This document shows, piece after piece, positions 26,719 through 35,817 of a stretch of DNA of 64,000 nucleotides. A program made the position numbers and the translations under genes. Numbering within the stretch: the first letter of the stretch is position 1; every line of letters begins with the position of its first letter. This DNA comes from Mesorhizobium atlanticum. Its GTDB lineage: Bacteria > Pseudomonadota > Alphaproteobacteria > Rhizobiales > Rhizobiaceae. The notes beneath the pieces were generated by a model, which searched no databases, had not been told where the DNA came from, and was given only the letters and a program-made list of their open reading frames with translations. The DNA lies in contig NZ_QMBQ01000014.1 of NCBI RefSeq assembly GCF_003289965.1, positions 1 through 64,000 on the forward strand, given 5' to 3'.

Positions 26719-28113
26719 TCAGTGAAGCTTGATCCGCGGTCTGGCGCGCCTGACGATCATCTCGCCGATCGAAGCGAGCGTTGTCTTGGCGAGCCCGTGC
26801 ACCGCCCTGAGATGCATCTTGTGCAGCGAGCGATAGACGAGCCTCGCGACAAGACCTTCGATCTTCAGTCCGCCGATGAGGCTGCCGAACGCACCGTAGT
26901 CAGCAAGTGAAACGAGCGAGCCGTAGTCGCGGTAGCGATACGCCGGCGCGGCACGCCCTGAAAGACGCGCCACGATCACCTTGGCCATGTGGTCTGCCTG
27001 CTGATGGGCCGTCTGGGCGCGCGGCGGCAAGGCGTTGTCTTCACCCGGCAGCACGCAGTTCGCGCAGTCGCCGATCGCGAACACATTGTCGTCTCCGACC
27101 GCCCGCAAGGTTTCGTCGACGATCAGGCGGTTGATGCGGTCGGTTTCGAGGCCATCAAGGCCCTTCAGGAATTCCGGCGCCTTGATACCGGCCGCCCAGA
27201 CGACCAATTCAGCAGGCAGAAAGAGCTTTTCGCCAAGCTGGATGCCGTCTTCGGTCACTTCGGTGACCCTAATTCCGCATCGTATCTGGACGCCCAGCTT
27301 GATCAGCAAGCGTGCCGTTGCGCGCGCCATCTCCTCAGGCAATGCAGGCAGAATCCGGGGCCCTGCTTCGACGATGGTGATGCGGATCAGCCTTTCGAAA
27401 TCGATATTGTCGAGATTGTGCGACGCAATTTCGCGCATCGACTTGTGCAGTTCCGCAGCCAGTTCGACACCGGTTGCGCCGGCGCCGACGATGACGCAAT
27501 GGAGTTGGCCCGGCGACAGCTGCTCATATTGCGCGTTGGCGCGCAGGCATGCGTCGACCATGCGCTTGTTGAACCGGACGGCCTGCTCGGCGGTGTCAAG
27601 CGAGATGGCGTGGCGCGCGGCGCCCAGTGTGCCGAAATCGTTGCTGACGCTGCCTACGGCCATGACCAGCGTGTCGTAGCCCAGAACACGTGGCGGTATG
27701 ACTTGGCGGCCGTCATCGTCGAAGCTGGGCGCGACGAAAACCTGGCGCTTGGCACGATCGATGCCGACGACCTCGCCAATGCGGTATCGGTAGCCATGGC
27801 GGCTGGCATGGGCGATGTATTCAACCGCGTCGTGCGACGCGCTCATGGCACCGGATGCCACCTCATGCAAAAGCGGTTTCCAGATATGGGTGCGGTTTCG
27901 GTCGACGAGTGTGACGGAAAGCCGCCGGTTGCCGAACTTGCGGCCGAGGCGCGTTGCCAGTTCCAGGCCGCCGGCGCCGCCGCCCACAATCACCACGCGA
28001 TGTAGTGACTTGTCCGCATGCGAAGGGGTCTCCGGGATCGTGCGGAAAAGCGCCGCGTCGTTGGCGAGCACGGCTTCCGGAATCAACCGCATGCTGGGGG
28101 TGACGATCTGCAT
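26719..28113 (-). CDS. ndh: Type II NADH dehydrogenase-like FAD oxidoreductase
   Basis: The 464-residue protein has two dinucleotide-binding folds: VVIVGGGAGGLELATRLGR for FAD near residue 41 and HCVIVGAGATGVELAAEL for NADH near residue 208. The family phrases TLVDRNRTHIWKPLLHEVASG and VFAIGDCANC are present, as is the quinone-site region AQTAHQQADHMAKVI. NDH-2 enzymes pass electrons from NADH to quinone at the inner membrane without pumping protons, and the C-terminal amphipathic region here (YRSLHKMHLRAVHGLAKTTL) fits membrane docking. The gene lies 33 bases after the patatin gene in a four- or five-gene operon. Together with the 3-hydroxybutyrate dehydrogenase it would reoxidise the NADH formed. 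Confidence 0.85.
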   Translation of the reverse strand: MQIVTPSMRLIPEAVLANDAALFRTIPETPSHADKSLHRVVIVGGGAGGLELATRLGRKFGNRRLSVTLVDRNRTHIWKPLLHEVASGAMSASHDAVEYIAHASRHGYRYRIGEVVGIDRAKRQVFVAPSFDDDGRQVIPPRVLGYDTLVMAVGSVSNDFGTLGAARHAISLDTAEQAVRFNKRMVDACLRANAQYEQLSPGQLHCVIVGAGATGVELAAELHKSMREIASHNLDNIDFERLIRITIVEAGPRILPALPEEMARATARLLIKLGVQIRCGIRVTEVTEDGIQLGEKLFLPAELVVWAAGIKAPEFLKGLDGLETDRINRLIVDETLRAVGDDNVFAIGDCANCVLPGEDNALPPRAQTAHQQADHMAKVIVARLSGRAAPAYRYRDYGSLVSLADYGAFGSLIGGLKIEGLVARLVYRSLHKMHLRAVHGLAKTTLASIGEMIVRRARPRIKLH

Positions 28114-28146
28114 CGATGGTCTCCGTATCTTTCTCGGCGCGGCGCA

Positions 28147-29298
28147 TCACTCTTGGGATTCGTGGATCACGATGCCCTGAAGCATGTCGACCTCGCATTC
28201 CCAGGGCTTATCGGTGAGGACGCGCTGCCCGTGCTCGTATCCTGCCTGCCAGCGCGTTCGGATTCCCGAGCGGGTGAAATCGATGTCCTTGGTGTGGTCC
28301 TCGCCGTCCAGTCGCGGCGAAAGCAGGCGGACGAGGTGCATGACCGACGGACAGCCATAGGAGGCGAGTTCCTTGAACATCGGATCCTCGCGACGCTCCT
28401 CGGGCACGAGCCTGCCCATTTCGCGCACGACATGCCGCAACCGATGCAGTTGTTCCTGCCGAGCGACATGGCTCCGGCCGCGACTGGCGTATTGAAGGTC
28501 CTTCTGCCGCCCCATGACCTGCCAGATCGATTTTGGCTCGGTGGCGCGGGGCTGCCACATGTTGACCGCAAAGATCAGCGCATCCCGCCTTGGTCGCGCA
28601 TCGAGCACCACCTCGATCGGCGTGTTTGAATAGATGCCGCCGTCCCAATAGGGCTCGCCGTCGATGCAGACCGCCGGAAACGCCGGCGGCAAGGCGCCTG
28701 ACGCCATGATGTGCGATGCCGACAGGGTCATCTCGCGCGTGTCGAAGTATTTGAGCTCGCTCGTGTTGACGTTGACCGCGCCGACCGTCAGCCGCGTGTG
28801 GCGACCGTTGAGGTAGTCGAAATCGACCAGATTGTTCAGCGTCCTTTTGAGCGGATCGGTGGTGTAGTAGGAGGCATTCTCGACACCGACCTTGCGGTTC
28901 ACTCCAAACATGGCGCTCGGGTTCGGTTCGAAAAATCCCGGGATGCCGCGCATCACCGTGCCCATGTTGGCAAAGATGTTGCTCGGGACCATCATCCGGA
29001 AAAATTCGTCGAATGGACTGCTCCGGCTCACACCATCCCAGAATTCCTGAAGCCTGGGCAGACGATCGCCGGGCCTGTTCCCGGCGATCAGCGCGGCGTT
29101 GATGGCGCCGATGGAGGTGCCTATGACCCAATCCGGTTCGATGCCGCCTTCGACCAGTGCCTGATAGACGCCGGCCTGATAAGCGCCGAGCGCGCCGCCG
29201 CCTTGAAGGACAAGGACGGTCTGACGTTTGACGTCGCCCTGGTGTCCGGTCGCCGGTTCTGCTTGCGGGGCGGACAGGTTTTGCGTGATCTTGTTCAT
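28147..29298 (-). CDS. Patatin-like phospholipase with DUF3734 tail
   Basis: The 383-residue protein has all patatin motifs: the oxyanion hole LQGGGALGAY at residues 31-40, the nucleophile elbow GTSIG at 60-64 (Ser62) and DGG at 219-221 with catalytic Asp219. The C-terminal third (QLHRLRHVVREMGRLVPEERR, then HLVRLLSPRLDGEDHTKDIDF) is the DUF3734 extension. Patatins are serine lipid acyl hydrolases. Pairing with a 3-hydroxybutyrate dehydrogenase gene just upstream (22 bases) is seen in many rhizobia and suggests a role in lipid or polyhydroxybutyrate turnover; the substrate is inferred only. A second, catalytically degenerate patatin homologue lies in the same island at 35818. Confidence 0.9.
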   Translation of the reverse strand: MNKITQNLSAPQAEPATGHQGDVKRQTVLVLQGGGALGAYQAGVYQALVEGGIEPDWVIGTSIGAINAALIAGNRPGDRLPRLQEFWDGVSRSSPFDEFFRMMVPSNIFANMGTVMRGIPGFFEPNPSAMFGVNRKVGVENASYYTTDPLKRTLNNLVDFDYLNGRHTRLTVGAVNVNTSELKYFDTREMTLSASHIMASGALPPAFPAVCIDGEPYWDGGIYSNTPIEVVLDARPRRDALIFAVNMWQPRATEPKSIWQVMGRQKDLQYASRGRSHVARQEQLHRLRHVVREMGRLVPEERREDPMFKELASYGCPSVMHLVRLLSPRLDGEDHTKDIDFTRSGIRTRWQAGYEHGQRVLTDKPWECEVDMLQGIVIHESQE

Positions 29299-29320
29299 GG
29301 CCTTCGCTCCTCGTGCAGGT

Positions 29321-30103
29321 CTAGTGAGCGGTCCAACCGCCTTCGATCGGCATTACGGCGCCGGTGATCGAGGCCGCCTCGTCCGACGCCAGGAACAGAC
29401 ACAGCGCGGCAACCTGCTCGACGGTGACGAATTGTTTGGTGGGCTGCGCGGCCAACAGGACATCCTTGATCACCTGCTGCTCGGTGATCCCGCGGGCCTT
29501 GGCCGTGTCGGGTATCTGCTTCTCGACAAGCGGGGTGAGCACGTAGCCTGGGCAAACGGCGTTGACCGTGATGCCTTGTTCGGCGACCTCCAGCGCGACG
29601 GTTTTGGTCAGGCCGGCGACGCCGTGCTTGGCCGCGACATAGGCGGACTTGAAGGGCGATGCGACGAGCGCGTGCGCCGAGGCCACGTTGATGATGCGAC
29701 CCCATTTGCGCGCCTTCATCGCCTGCAACGCGCGCCGGATCGTATAGAACGAAGACATGAGATCGATCGCCACGACCGCTTCCCATTTCTCGATCGGGAA
29801 GTCGTCGATCGGCGCGACATGCTGGATGCCGGCATTGTTGACCAGTATGTCAATGGCGCCGAACTCGGCGATGGCCTTGTCCATCATCGAAGTGATTGCG
29901 TCGCCCTTGCTCATGTCGGCATTGTCGTATCGAACGGCGACCCGATGATCGGCGGCGAGCTTTGCCCGAAGCCGTTCGATCTCGGCGGCGTCGCCAAAGC
30001 CGTTCAGAACGATGTTGCAGCCCTTGGCCGCGAGGGCTTCGGCAATACCTTGCCCGATGCCGCTGGTCGAACCGGTGATGAGCGCTGTCTTGCCTTTGAA
30101 CAT
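29321..30103 (-). CDS. bdhA: 3-hydroxybutyrate dehydrogenase (SDR family)
   Basis: The 260-residue short-chain dehydrogenase has the NAD-binding TGSTSGIG, the structural NNAG and the catalytic Ser-Tyr-Lys set (VASAHALVASPFKSAYVAAKHG). The family phrases IQHVAPIDDFPIEKWEAVVAIDLMSSF and VCPGYVLTPLVEKQIPD are typical of D-3-hydroxybutyrate dehydrogenases, as is the length. The enzyme interconverts 3-hydroxybutyrate and acetoacetate in polyhydroxybutyrate breakdown. It is the first gene of the operon bdhA-patatin-ndh-disulfide oxidoreductase. The divergent LysR gene 250 bases away is the likely regulator. The gap between them contains no other recognisable element. Confidence 0.93.
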   Translation of the reverse strand: MFKGKTALITGSTSGIGQGIAEALAAKGCNIVLNGFGDAAEIERLRAKLAADHRVAVRYDNADMSKGDAITSMMDKAIAEFGAIDILVNNAGIQHVAPIDDFPIEKWEAVVAIDLMSSFYTIRRALQAMKARKWGRIINVASAHALVASPFKSAYVAAKHGVAGLTKTVALEVAEQGITVNAVCPGYVLTPLVEKQIPDTAKARGITEQQVIKDVLLAAQPTKQFVTVEQVAALCLFLASDEAASITGAVMPIEGGWTAH

Positions 30104-30354
30104 CGTCTTGTCCTTCTGATTGCGCGGCTATGAGGCACGGCGCGGGCCGGCTCTGGATTTGAGGATTAGTATGGTGAACCGCCGCAAGCTGCGGAAATGC
30201 CGTTGAGACATGGATTCGATAGCTGACGGTCAGATCGTTGGCTCCGAGGCCGGACGCCGATCGACCGGTCGGGTTGTTTGACGTAAGGGCAGCTAGTAAG
30301 ATTGCGCCGCAATGCGGGCGGTGCCGTATGCGCGTCCAGTGAGGGGAGCGTGCA

Positions 30355-31266
30355 GTGGAGATCAGCCAGGTCCGATACTTCTTGGCCGTCGCCAAGGAGC
30401 TCAATTTCACCAGGGCAGCCGAGCAGTGCAATGTCACGCAGCCCGCGCTGTCGCGCGCGATCAAGCTTTTGGAAGATGAATTCGGCGGGCCGCTTTTCCA
30501 CCGTGAGCGCCGCTTCACTCACCTCACCGAGCTCGGCCGTATGGTCGAGACCTATCTCGAAGGCGTCTTCGAGAACTCGCGCCAGGCAAAGCAGATCGCC
30601 GAGCAGTATGTGACCCTGAAGAAGATGCCGCTCAAGGTCGGCATCATGAGCACGATCGCCCCGGACGAGATCATCGAACTCATCGCGGCTGTGCGCGCGC
30701 ACCATCCCGGCGTCGAGTTGCATCTTTGCGATGCGGACGCGGTGAGCCTCAGGAAAAGGCTGATCGAGGGTGAACTCGAGGCTGCTATCTACGCTTTGCC
30801 CTCAGATGTTCCGGACGATGAAGTGCACTCCCTGCCGCTGTTCCAGGAGCAGATGGTGATGGCTGTCCACCTGGCCCATCGCCTAGCCAACCAGCGCGTC
30901 GTGCGGGTGAAGGACATGAGCAACGAAAGCTATATCCACCGCAACAACTGCGAGTTCGCCGGCTATGCCGATGCCATCCTTGCCGAGCAGGGCGTTACGG
31001 TCAGCCCGGTCTACTGGAGCGATCGCGATGACTGGACATTGGCGATGATCGCCGCGGGGCTTGGGTTCGGGTTCATGCCCGAACATACCGCCAAGCATCC
31101 CGGCGTGGTGCCTCTGCCGATCACCGAGCCGGAGTTCTGGCGCGAGGTCAATCTCGTCACGGTGCGCGGCCGCAGGCATTCGCCCGCGGTCGGCGCATTG
31201 GTGCGCGAAGCCACGCAGAAGAAATGGTTCGGCGAGCGGGTGAAGGCGCTGTCCGCCGCCGAGTAG
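30355..31266 (+). CDS. LysR-family transcriptional regulator (second copy)
   Basis: The GTG at 30355 starts a 303-residue LysR protein with the N-terminal domain ISQVRYFLAVAKELNFTRAAEQCNVTQPALSRAIKLLEDEFGG. The effector domain (PLKVGIMSTIAPDEIIELIAAV, then AAGLGFGFMPEHTAKHPGVV) follows. It is divergent from the bdhA operon, the classical arrangement for a LysR protein that controls its neighbour. The C-terminal phrase REVNLVTVRGRRHSPAV recurs almost unchanged in the third copy (REVSLVVVAGRRFSPAT at 33787), so these two are nearest relatives. The effector is not known. Confidence 0.92.
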   Translation: MEISQVRYFLAVAKELNFTRAAEQCNVTQPALSRAIKLLEDEFGGPLFHRERRFTHLTELGRMVETYLEGVFENSRQAKQIAEQYVTLKKMPLKVGIMSTIAPDEIIELIAAVRAHHPGVELHLCDADAVSLRKRLIEGELEAAIYALPSDVPDDEVHSLPLFQEQMVMAVHLAHRLANQRVVRVKDMSNESYIHRNNCEFAGYADAILAEQGVTVSPVYWSDRDDWTLAMIAAGLGFGFMPEHTAKHPGVVPLPITEPEFWREVNLVTVRGRRHSPAVGALVREATQKKWFGERVKALSAAE

Positions 31267-31315
31267 GCTTGTCGGGCGGCACCGTCGCATCGATATCCGG
31301 CAACGTGCCCGTTCG

Positions 31316-31780
31316 TCAGTTCTTTTTGACGGTTGAAGTCACCGACTGAATGACCTCGGTTGCCATCTTGAACTGTGCGGGGCGATCCGTGATGCCATGC
31401 CGCTTGGCGATCCAGTCGAAATCGCTGTAGGCGGCGTAAACCGAACCGTCGGCGGTCTGGTAGACCAGCACGCGCACGGGCCAGTCGAGCCCGGCCTCTG
31501 GGTTGGATGTGATGAACGTCGTGCCGAGTGCTGGATTGCCGAACATGACGAGCCGCGAAGGCCTTACGTCGTTGCCCGCATTCTTGCCAAGCTGAGCCTG
31601 GTCGATGACGCCAAAGAACTTGATGCCTTTCTTGAGCACGTCCTTCTTGATGCGGGCGACGGTTTCGGCGACGGAATAGTCGCTCTTCACCGTGACGACG
31701 CCGTCCGAAGCGGCAGCCGGCAGGGCAACAGCCATCAGCATGGCGGCGCCTGCAAGCAGAGTTTTGAGATGGTTGCTCAT
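31316..31780 (-). CDS. Secreted DUF302 domain protein
   Basis: The 154-residue product has a signal peptide (TLLAGAAMLMAVALPAAAS) and a DUF302 domain: VKSDYSVAETVARIKKDVLKKGIKFFGVIDQ, then PSRLVMFGNPALGTTFITSNPEAGLDWPVRVLVYQ. The function of DUF302 is not established. The fold is small alpha/beta, and members occur with metal-resistance and redox genes. It is the last gene of a cupin-MFS-DUF302 set (42 bases after the MFS gene). A second DUF302 gene, without signal peptide, lies at 55800 next to a P1B-type ATPase. Confidence 0.85.
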   Translation of the reverse strand: MSNHLKTLLAGAAMLMAVALPAAASDGVVTVKSDYSVAETVARIKKDVLKKGIKFFGVIDQAQLGKNAGNDVRPSRLVMFGNPALGTTFITSNPEAGLDWPVRVLVYQTADGSVYAAYSDFDWIAKRHGITDRPAQFKMATEVIQSVTSTVKKN

Positions 31781-31822
31781 GTCGGTCTCCTTGGTTGAAT
31801 AACTGAGCTGCGGTTTTTGGTT

Positions 31823-33025
31823 TCAGGGCTTGGGCGTTCGCAGCACACGCGCTATCGCGATCGCACCAGCGAGAACCGCGGCAAGGACGGCCACGCATGC
31901 AGTCCAGCCGACACGGTCATAGATCTGTCCGATGAGGAAGCTGCCGGCGAGCCCGCCCCCATAGTAGGATGCGAGATAGATGCCGCTCGCAGCGGCGCGA
32001 TCGTGCGACGCGGTCCGGCTGACATGTCCCGTGGCTATCGCCTGAGCCAGGAAGGTGCCGACGGCAGTGAGCGCCATCCCGACGAGAACAACCGGAAGAT
32101 TTGGCACAAGCAGCAGAAGCAAACCGATGATCGCCAGCGCAAGCGTCGCTCCGATCCCTCCCCTGGAGCCAAGGCTCGCTGCGACTCGGCCGGCAAGCGG
32201 AGTGGTCAACATCGATGGCAGGAAAACGAAATAGACTGCGCCCAGGGCCATCGGCGTGAGCGAAAGCGGGACCGCGACGAGCTGGAAATTCACGTAAGTG
32301 AACGTGCCGATAAAGACGAACAGGATCAGAAAACCGATCGCGAAACAGGCCCGCAGCTCGACGTTCCGCAACGGCGCTTTCCAGGCGGCGCGGACAGGCT
32401 TGCCCTCCAGGTCGGCGCGCATCATTTCCGAGGTCTTCTGCAGTGTGAACCAGACAAGAGCGGCGCCGAGCAGATTAAGCGCGGCGAAGGTCAGGAAGTT
32501 GGTGGAGATGCCGAACGTGTCGGCGACCGCCGCCGACATCAACCGGCCGAAAAAGTTGCTGGCCACATTGCCGGTCACATAGGCCGCAAGCGCGCTCGTG
32601 GTCTGCCGCGCTGAAAAATGCTCGGCCAGATAGGCCATCGTCAGCGTGAAGGCTGTCGACATGCAAAGGCCCTGTGCCACGCGCAGCAAGGCGAAAACAA
32701 CGATATTGTCTGTCTGCGACAGCAGCGTCGTCGGGATCGCCAGGATGGCCAGGCTGATCCAGATGCCGTTGCGGCGATCAATGCCGCGCCCAAAGAGCGC
32801 GACGGCGATACCAGCCACCGCCATGCCGAACGTGCTGGCGTTCACGGCGAAGCCCATGGTGGCGCGGCTGACGCCGAATTTCACCACCAGCGAAGGCAGG
32901 ATGGCCTGGGTGGCGAACAGGTCAACCAGCGTCAGGAACGCAATCAGCGCGATCAGGCTGAAGCGCCAGCTGTCTGCGGCCAAAATGCGAACCTTTGTCG
33001 GTTCCGTCCGTTCACTCGTCGTCAT
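31823..33025 (-). CDS. Major facilitator superfamily transporter
   Basis: From the ATG at 33025 (GGAG eight bases upstream; an upstream TTG is less likely) the product is 400 residues with twelve predicted membrane segments. The MFS loop motif appears as AVALFGRGIDRRNG between helices 2 and 3. Transport specificity cannot be read from the sequence; the general layout is that of AraJ/YnfM-like drug or metabolite efflux proteins. It lies 86 bases after the cupin gene and 42 bases before the DUF302 gene. The operon context suggests export of a toxic compound handled by the periplasmic cupin and DUF302 proteins, which is inference. Confidence 0.85.
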   Translation of the reverse strand: MTTSERTEPTKVRILAADSWRFSLIALIAFLTLVDLFATQAILPSLVVKFGVSRATMGFAVNASTFGMAVAGIAVALFGRGIDRRNGIWISLAILAIPTTLLSQTDNIVVFALLRVAQGLCMSTAFTLTMAYLAEHFSARQTTSALAAYVTGNVASNFFGRLMSAAVADTFGISTNFLTFAALNLLGAALVWFTLQKTSEMMRADLEGKPVRAAWKAPLRNVELRACFAIGFLILFVFIGTFTYVNFQLVAVPLSLTPMALGAVYFVFLPSMLTTPLAGRVAASLGSRGGIGATLALAIIGLLLLLVPNLPVVLVGMALTAVGTFLAQAIATGHVSRTASHDRAAASGIYLASYYGGGLAGSFLIGQIYDRVGWTACVAVLAAVLAGAIAIARVLRTPKP

Positions 33026-33111
33026 GACAGGCTCCGTCGCCACGTCCTCGGGCAATCGCCCGAGGATGGGCCTTCTTCCGATGTCGGGATCACTTCACCG
33101 CTGCGAGCGGC

Positions 33112-33594
33112 TCACATCATGTGGTCTTCGTGCATCGCAGGCGGCAGCACGTCGGCCGAATAGAGGACGGCCGGAACCTTGCCGTTGTTCTTCCACCAGT
33201 GGGCGAGCTGGCCGAATTCGGCGGTCACGTCGCCGGCCGGATGTTCAATGCCGACCTTGCAGGTGCTTGCGTATTCGGTGATGGAACCTTCGACGACGAT
33301 AATGTTGGCGGGGCGGACATTGTGCTCGTGCCACGGCACAACGCCGCCGGGCTGAACGACGAGCTTGCGAAGGCGCAGCATGTTGCCTTTCCACGCCTCA
33401 CCCTTGCTGCTCAAATCGATTGCGGAAAGCACCGTGTCGGTGACGCCGACCGGCTTGCTGGGATGTTCCTGGATATCGGTGGTGGCGGCCTGCCCGGCAG
33501 GGCAGTCGCCTGCGAAAGCCGGAGCCGCCGAAAATGCAGCGGTCGCGGACAGCATGCCCAGGGCGAACGCGAGGTTGAGTTTCTTGGTAGCCAT
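33112..33594 (-). CDS. Secreted cupin-domain protein
   Basis: The 160-residue product has a signal peptide (ALGMLSATAAFSAAPAFAG) and a single cupin barrel. VVQPGGVVPWHEHNVRPANIIVVEGSITEY gives the metal ligands His-x-His and Glu-like positions of motif 1, and the second motif FGQLAHWWKNNGKVPAVLYSADV is weaker. It should be periplasmic. The C-terminus MHEDHMM is histidine- and methionine-rich and could add a metal site. It starts an operon with the MFS and DUF302 genes. The third LysR gene lies upstream in the same direction with a 192-base gap, which holds nothing else recognisable. Confidence 0.8.
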   Translation of the reverse strand: MATKKLNLAFALGMLSATAAFSAAPAFAGDCPAGQAATTDIQEHPSKPVGVTDTVLSAIDLSSKGEAWKGNMLRLRKLVVQPGGVVPWHEHNVRPANIIVVEGSITEYASTCKVGIEHPAGDVTAEFGQLAHWWKNNGKVPAVLYSADVLPPAMHEDHMM

Positions 33595-33786
33595 CTCGTA
33601 TTTCTCCTTTGTCGGTGCCCAATCGCGGGAGGCGGGGCATGACGAGGAGAGTGACCGGAGCGTCGTCGAAAGAGAAATGCTGACTGGCTCTTAAATCGAT
33701 ACCTGAAAACTATCGTGGATCATCATACCGACGCGAAAGTCCGTGCCACGACATAGAGCGTGGCCTCGGTTCTTTTCTTCGATTTG

Positions 33787-34701
33787 CTATGCAGCCGTTT
33801 TCCTTACCGACAGATCGATGCCGCTTTCCGGCCAGCTGTGTGCCTTAACGCTGTTGACGAAGGTTGATGTGGCTGGCGAAAACCGACGCCCGGCAACAAC
33901 GACAAGCGATACCTCTCGCCAAACCTCCGGATCGATAACAGGCCTGATCTGCAAGCCCGGGATGACGGCGCTGAATTCCGGGATGAAGCAGATACCCAGC
34001 CCGCCCGAGACCATGTTTTGGATCCAGTCTTCGCGTTCGCTGGCGTAGGAGATCCTGAGCTTCACACCGCGTTCATTGCAAAGGCCTGCAAGGTAGTCGC
34101 GATACTCGCAGTTCAGGCGCCTGAGATAGTTTTCGCCGTCGAGCTCCGAGATGGCGACATTGTCGTTACGGGCCAGCCGATGCCCATTGGGAAACGCAAG
34201 CACGAACCGCTCGCGATAGAGCGGCGTGACATCGAACCGCTCCGGGAAACTATCGCTCGAGGCCATGATGGCGACATCGATCTCACCCGCTTCCAGCAGC
34301 TGCGACAGGGATGCCGGCACGCCCTCGACAAGCTGCAACTGGATGCCTTGCTGGCGCCGGTTGAAATCCGTCAACAGACCGGTAAATCGGCGCGGACCGA
34401 TCGTGCACATCACCCCAACCTTGAGATTTGCGTTCTCCAAGCACAGAAACCTCGACGCCTCCTGGTGAACGCCGGTCACCTCATCGAGGATTTGCTGAAA
34501 TCTGGGGCGGAGCAAAGCGCCCAGATCCGTTAGGTGCGTCAGGTTCCGCTCGCGGCGAAACAGCAGGCCGCCGACCTCGTCCTCGAGCTGCTGGATGGCC
34601 CGCGACAGCGCCGGCTGGGTGACGTTGCACTTCTCGCCGGCGCGCGTGAAATTCCGGGTCTCGCAAACGGCCAGGAAGTAGCGGATGTGATGGATGTCCA
34701 T
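33787..34701 (-). CDS. LysR-family transcriptional regulator (third copy)
   Basis: The 304-residue protein has the LysR winged helix (IHHIRYFLAVCETRNFTRAGEKCNVTQPALSRAIQQLEDEVGG) and an effector domain ending in the phrase shared with the copy at 30355. It may control the cupin-MFS-DUF302 genes downstream or the small secreted protein genes upstream, all on the same strand; neither arrangement is divergent, so the target is less clear than for the second copy. With the first and second copies it forms a set of three similar regulators within 11 kb, suggesting duplication within the island. Confidence 0.92.
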   Translation of the reverse strand: MDIHHIRYFLAVCETRNFTRAGEKCNVTQPALSRAIQQLEDEVGGLLFRRERNLTHLTDLGALLRPRFQQILDEVTGVHQEASRFLCLENANLKVGVMCTIGPRRFTGLLTDFNRRQQGIQLQLVEGVPASLSQLLEAGEIDVAIMASSDSFPERFDVTPLYRERFVLAFPNGHRLARNDNVAISELDGENYLRRLNCEYRDYLAGLCNERGVKLRISYASEREDWIQNMVSGGLGICFIPEFSAVIPGLQIRPVIDPEVWREVSLVVVAGRRFSPATSTFVNSVKAHSWPESGIDLSVRKTAA

Positions 34702-34871
34702 GCGTATCGTCCCTCAGCTGTATAGATGCATTTGCATGCTCGAAGACTGCCGCAACGGGCCGGATCATGCCAATGCGCGGGGGCTATAAAGTCGATACCG
34801 TTTCGTCATGCGACGATGGCGGGCCAAGGCCCGCCATCCAACTGTCCGGTCGTAGCTGACGCTGAGGGGTA

Positions 34872-35147
34872 TCAGCTGTGATGACCCAGGGCAAACAGCT
34901 GGGCGCAGAACTGCGCGTGCGGCTTGCTCATGGCGGCGTCGTTGCATTCCTTCATCATCGCGTCCTGCGTGTTCTTCGGCGTCGCTTTCCACGCGGTCTC
35001 GAAGTCGGCGCTCGACTTCATCGTCTTCATGCCCGCATCGGTGAAGAAGGGCTGCATGTTGGAGGGTTCGTCGAGGGCGCCGGCGAAGGCCACGCCACCA
35101 AGAACGGAAAGGGCAAAAGCGCCGAGGCAGATAGCTTTAAGGTTCAT
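34872..35147 (-). CDS. Small secreted protein, tandem paralogue 1 (91 aa)
   Basis: The product has a signal peptide (LKAICLGAFALSVLGGVAFAG) and a mature part of about 70 residues. It shares with the neighbouring 35338 gene the pattern PxFxTDAxMKTMK, a following AW, KECND/KACDD and an almost identical KPHxQFCAxxxALG C-terminus. Two conserved cysteines in the mature part suggest a disulfide in the periplasm. I do not recognise a named family. It lies 190 bases downstream of its paralogue on the same strand, and the gap between them has no other recognisable feature. Confidence 0.75.
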   Translation of the reverse strand: MNLKAICLGAFALSVLGGVAFAGALDEPSNMQPFFTDAGMKTMKSSADFETAWKATPKNTQDAMMKECNDAAMSKPHAQFCAQLFALGHHS

Positions 35148-35337
35148 TTTGAAGTCCTTCTCTGGTTAGGTAGTCGTCCACTCGACAACCGTTTGATTGG
35201 TTTGACAGCAATTCAGAATTACTGACTTCCTCCTTGCTGGTATGAACCTTGCCGCAGTCACCTGCCAACTCGCCAATGCCATCTGCGTATGAAGACTATG
35301 CCGGTTCTGCATCCACAGATGCTTCCCGGCACGGGCA

Positions 35338-35613
35338 CTAATTGACTCCGCCCAAAGCGAGGACATTGGCACAGAATTGGACATGCGGCTTGCGCATCGC
35401 CGGGTCGTCGCATGCCTTCGTCATCTTTGCCCGGTCATGCTTCGACAGGGCGAACCAGGCTTTCTTGAATCCAGCCATCGGTTTCATCGTCTTCATCGTG
35501 GCGTCCGTGTAGAAGGTCGGCAGTGCAGCGAGGTCGGTGAACGGGTTGGCGGACGCCGGGTTCGCGCCAAAGGCGATGGCAAGCACAGCGACGCAGGCAA
35601 GTTTTTTTCTCAT
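35338..35613 (-). CDS. Small secreted protein, tandem paralogue 2 (91 aa)
   Basis: An AAGGAG ribosome binding site lies seven bases before the ATG at 35613, which decides the start although the frame is open much further upstream. A signal peptide (KLACVAVLAIAFGANPASA) precedes a mature part with YTDATMKTMKPMAGFKKAW, then CDDPAMRKPHVQFCANVLALG. The two mature cysteines are at the same positions as in the paralogue at 34872, and the lengths are identical. The pair appears to be a local duplication inside the island. Function is unknown; a periplasmic binding or chaperone-like role is only a guess. Confidence 0.75.
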   Translation of the reverse strand: MRKKLACVAVLAIAFGANPASANPFTDLAALPTFYTDATMKTMKPMAGFKKAWFALSKHDRAKMTKACDDPAMRKPHVQFCANVLALGGVN

Positions 35614-35817
35614 CGTTGATCTCCTTTGCACTTCAGGCGCGGCCTGGGTGAACGGCGCCAGCCTGATCGGGAACAGAGTGCGGCGCGTGAGGACGGGCAG
35701 CCAATGCAATCTGCCTATGGACTTCATGCCACCTTGGCATTTCGGCTGAACAAGAAGATGCGGCAGTCTCTCTCTCCAATCGCCCTTGCCGGCGACCTTG
35801 GGGATGGAGACCAGATC

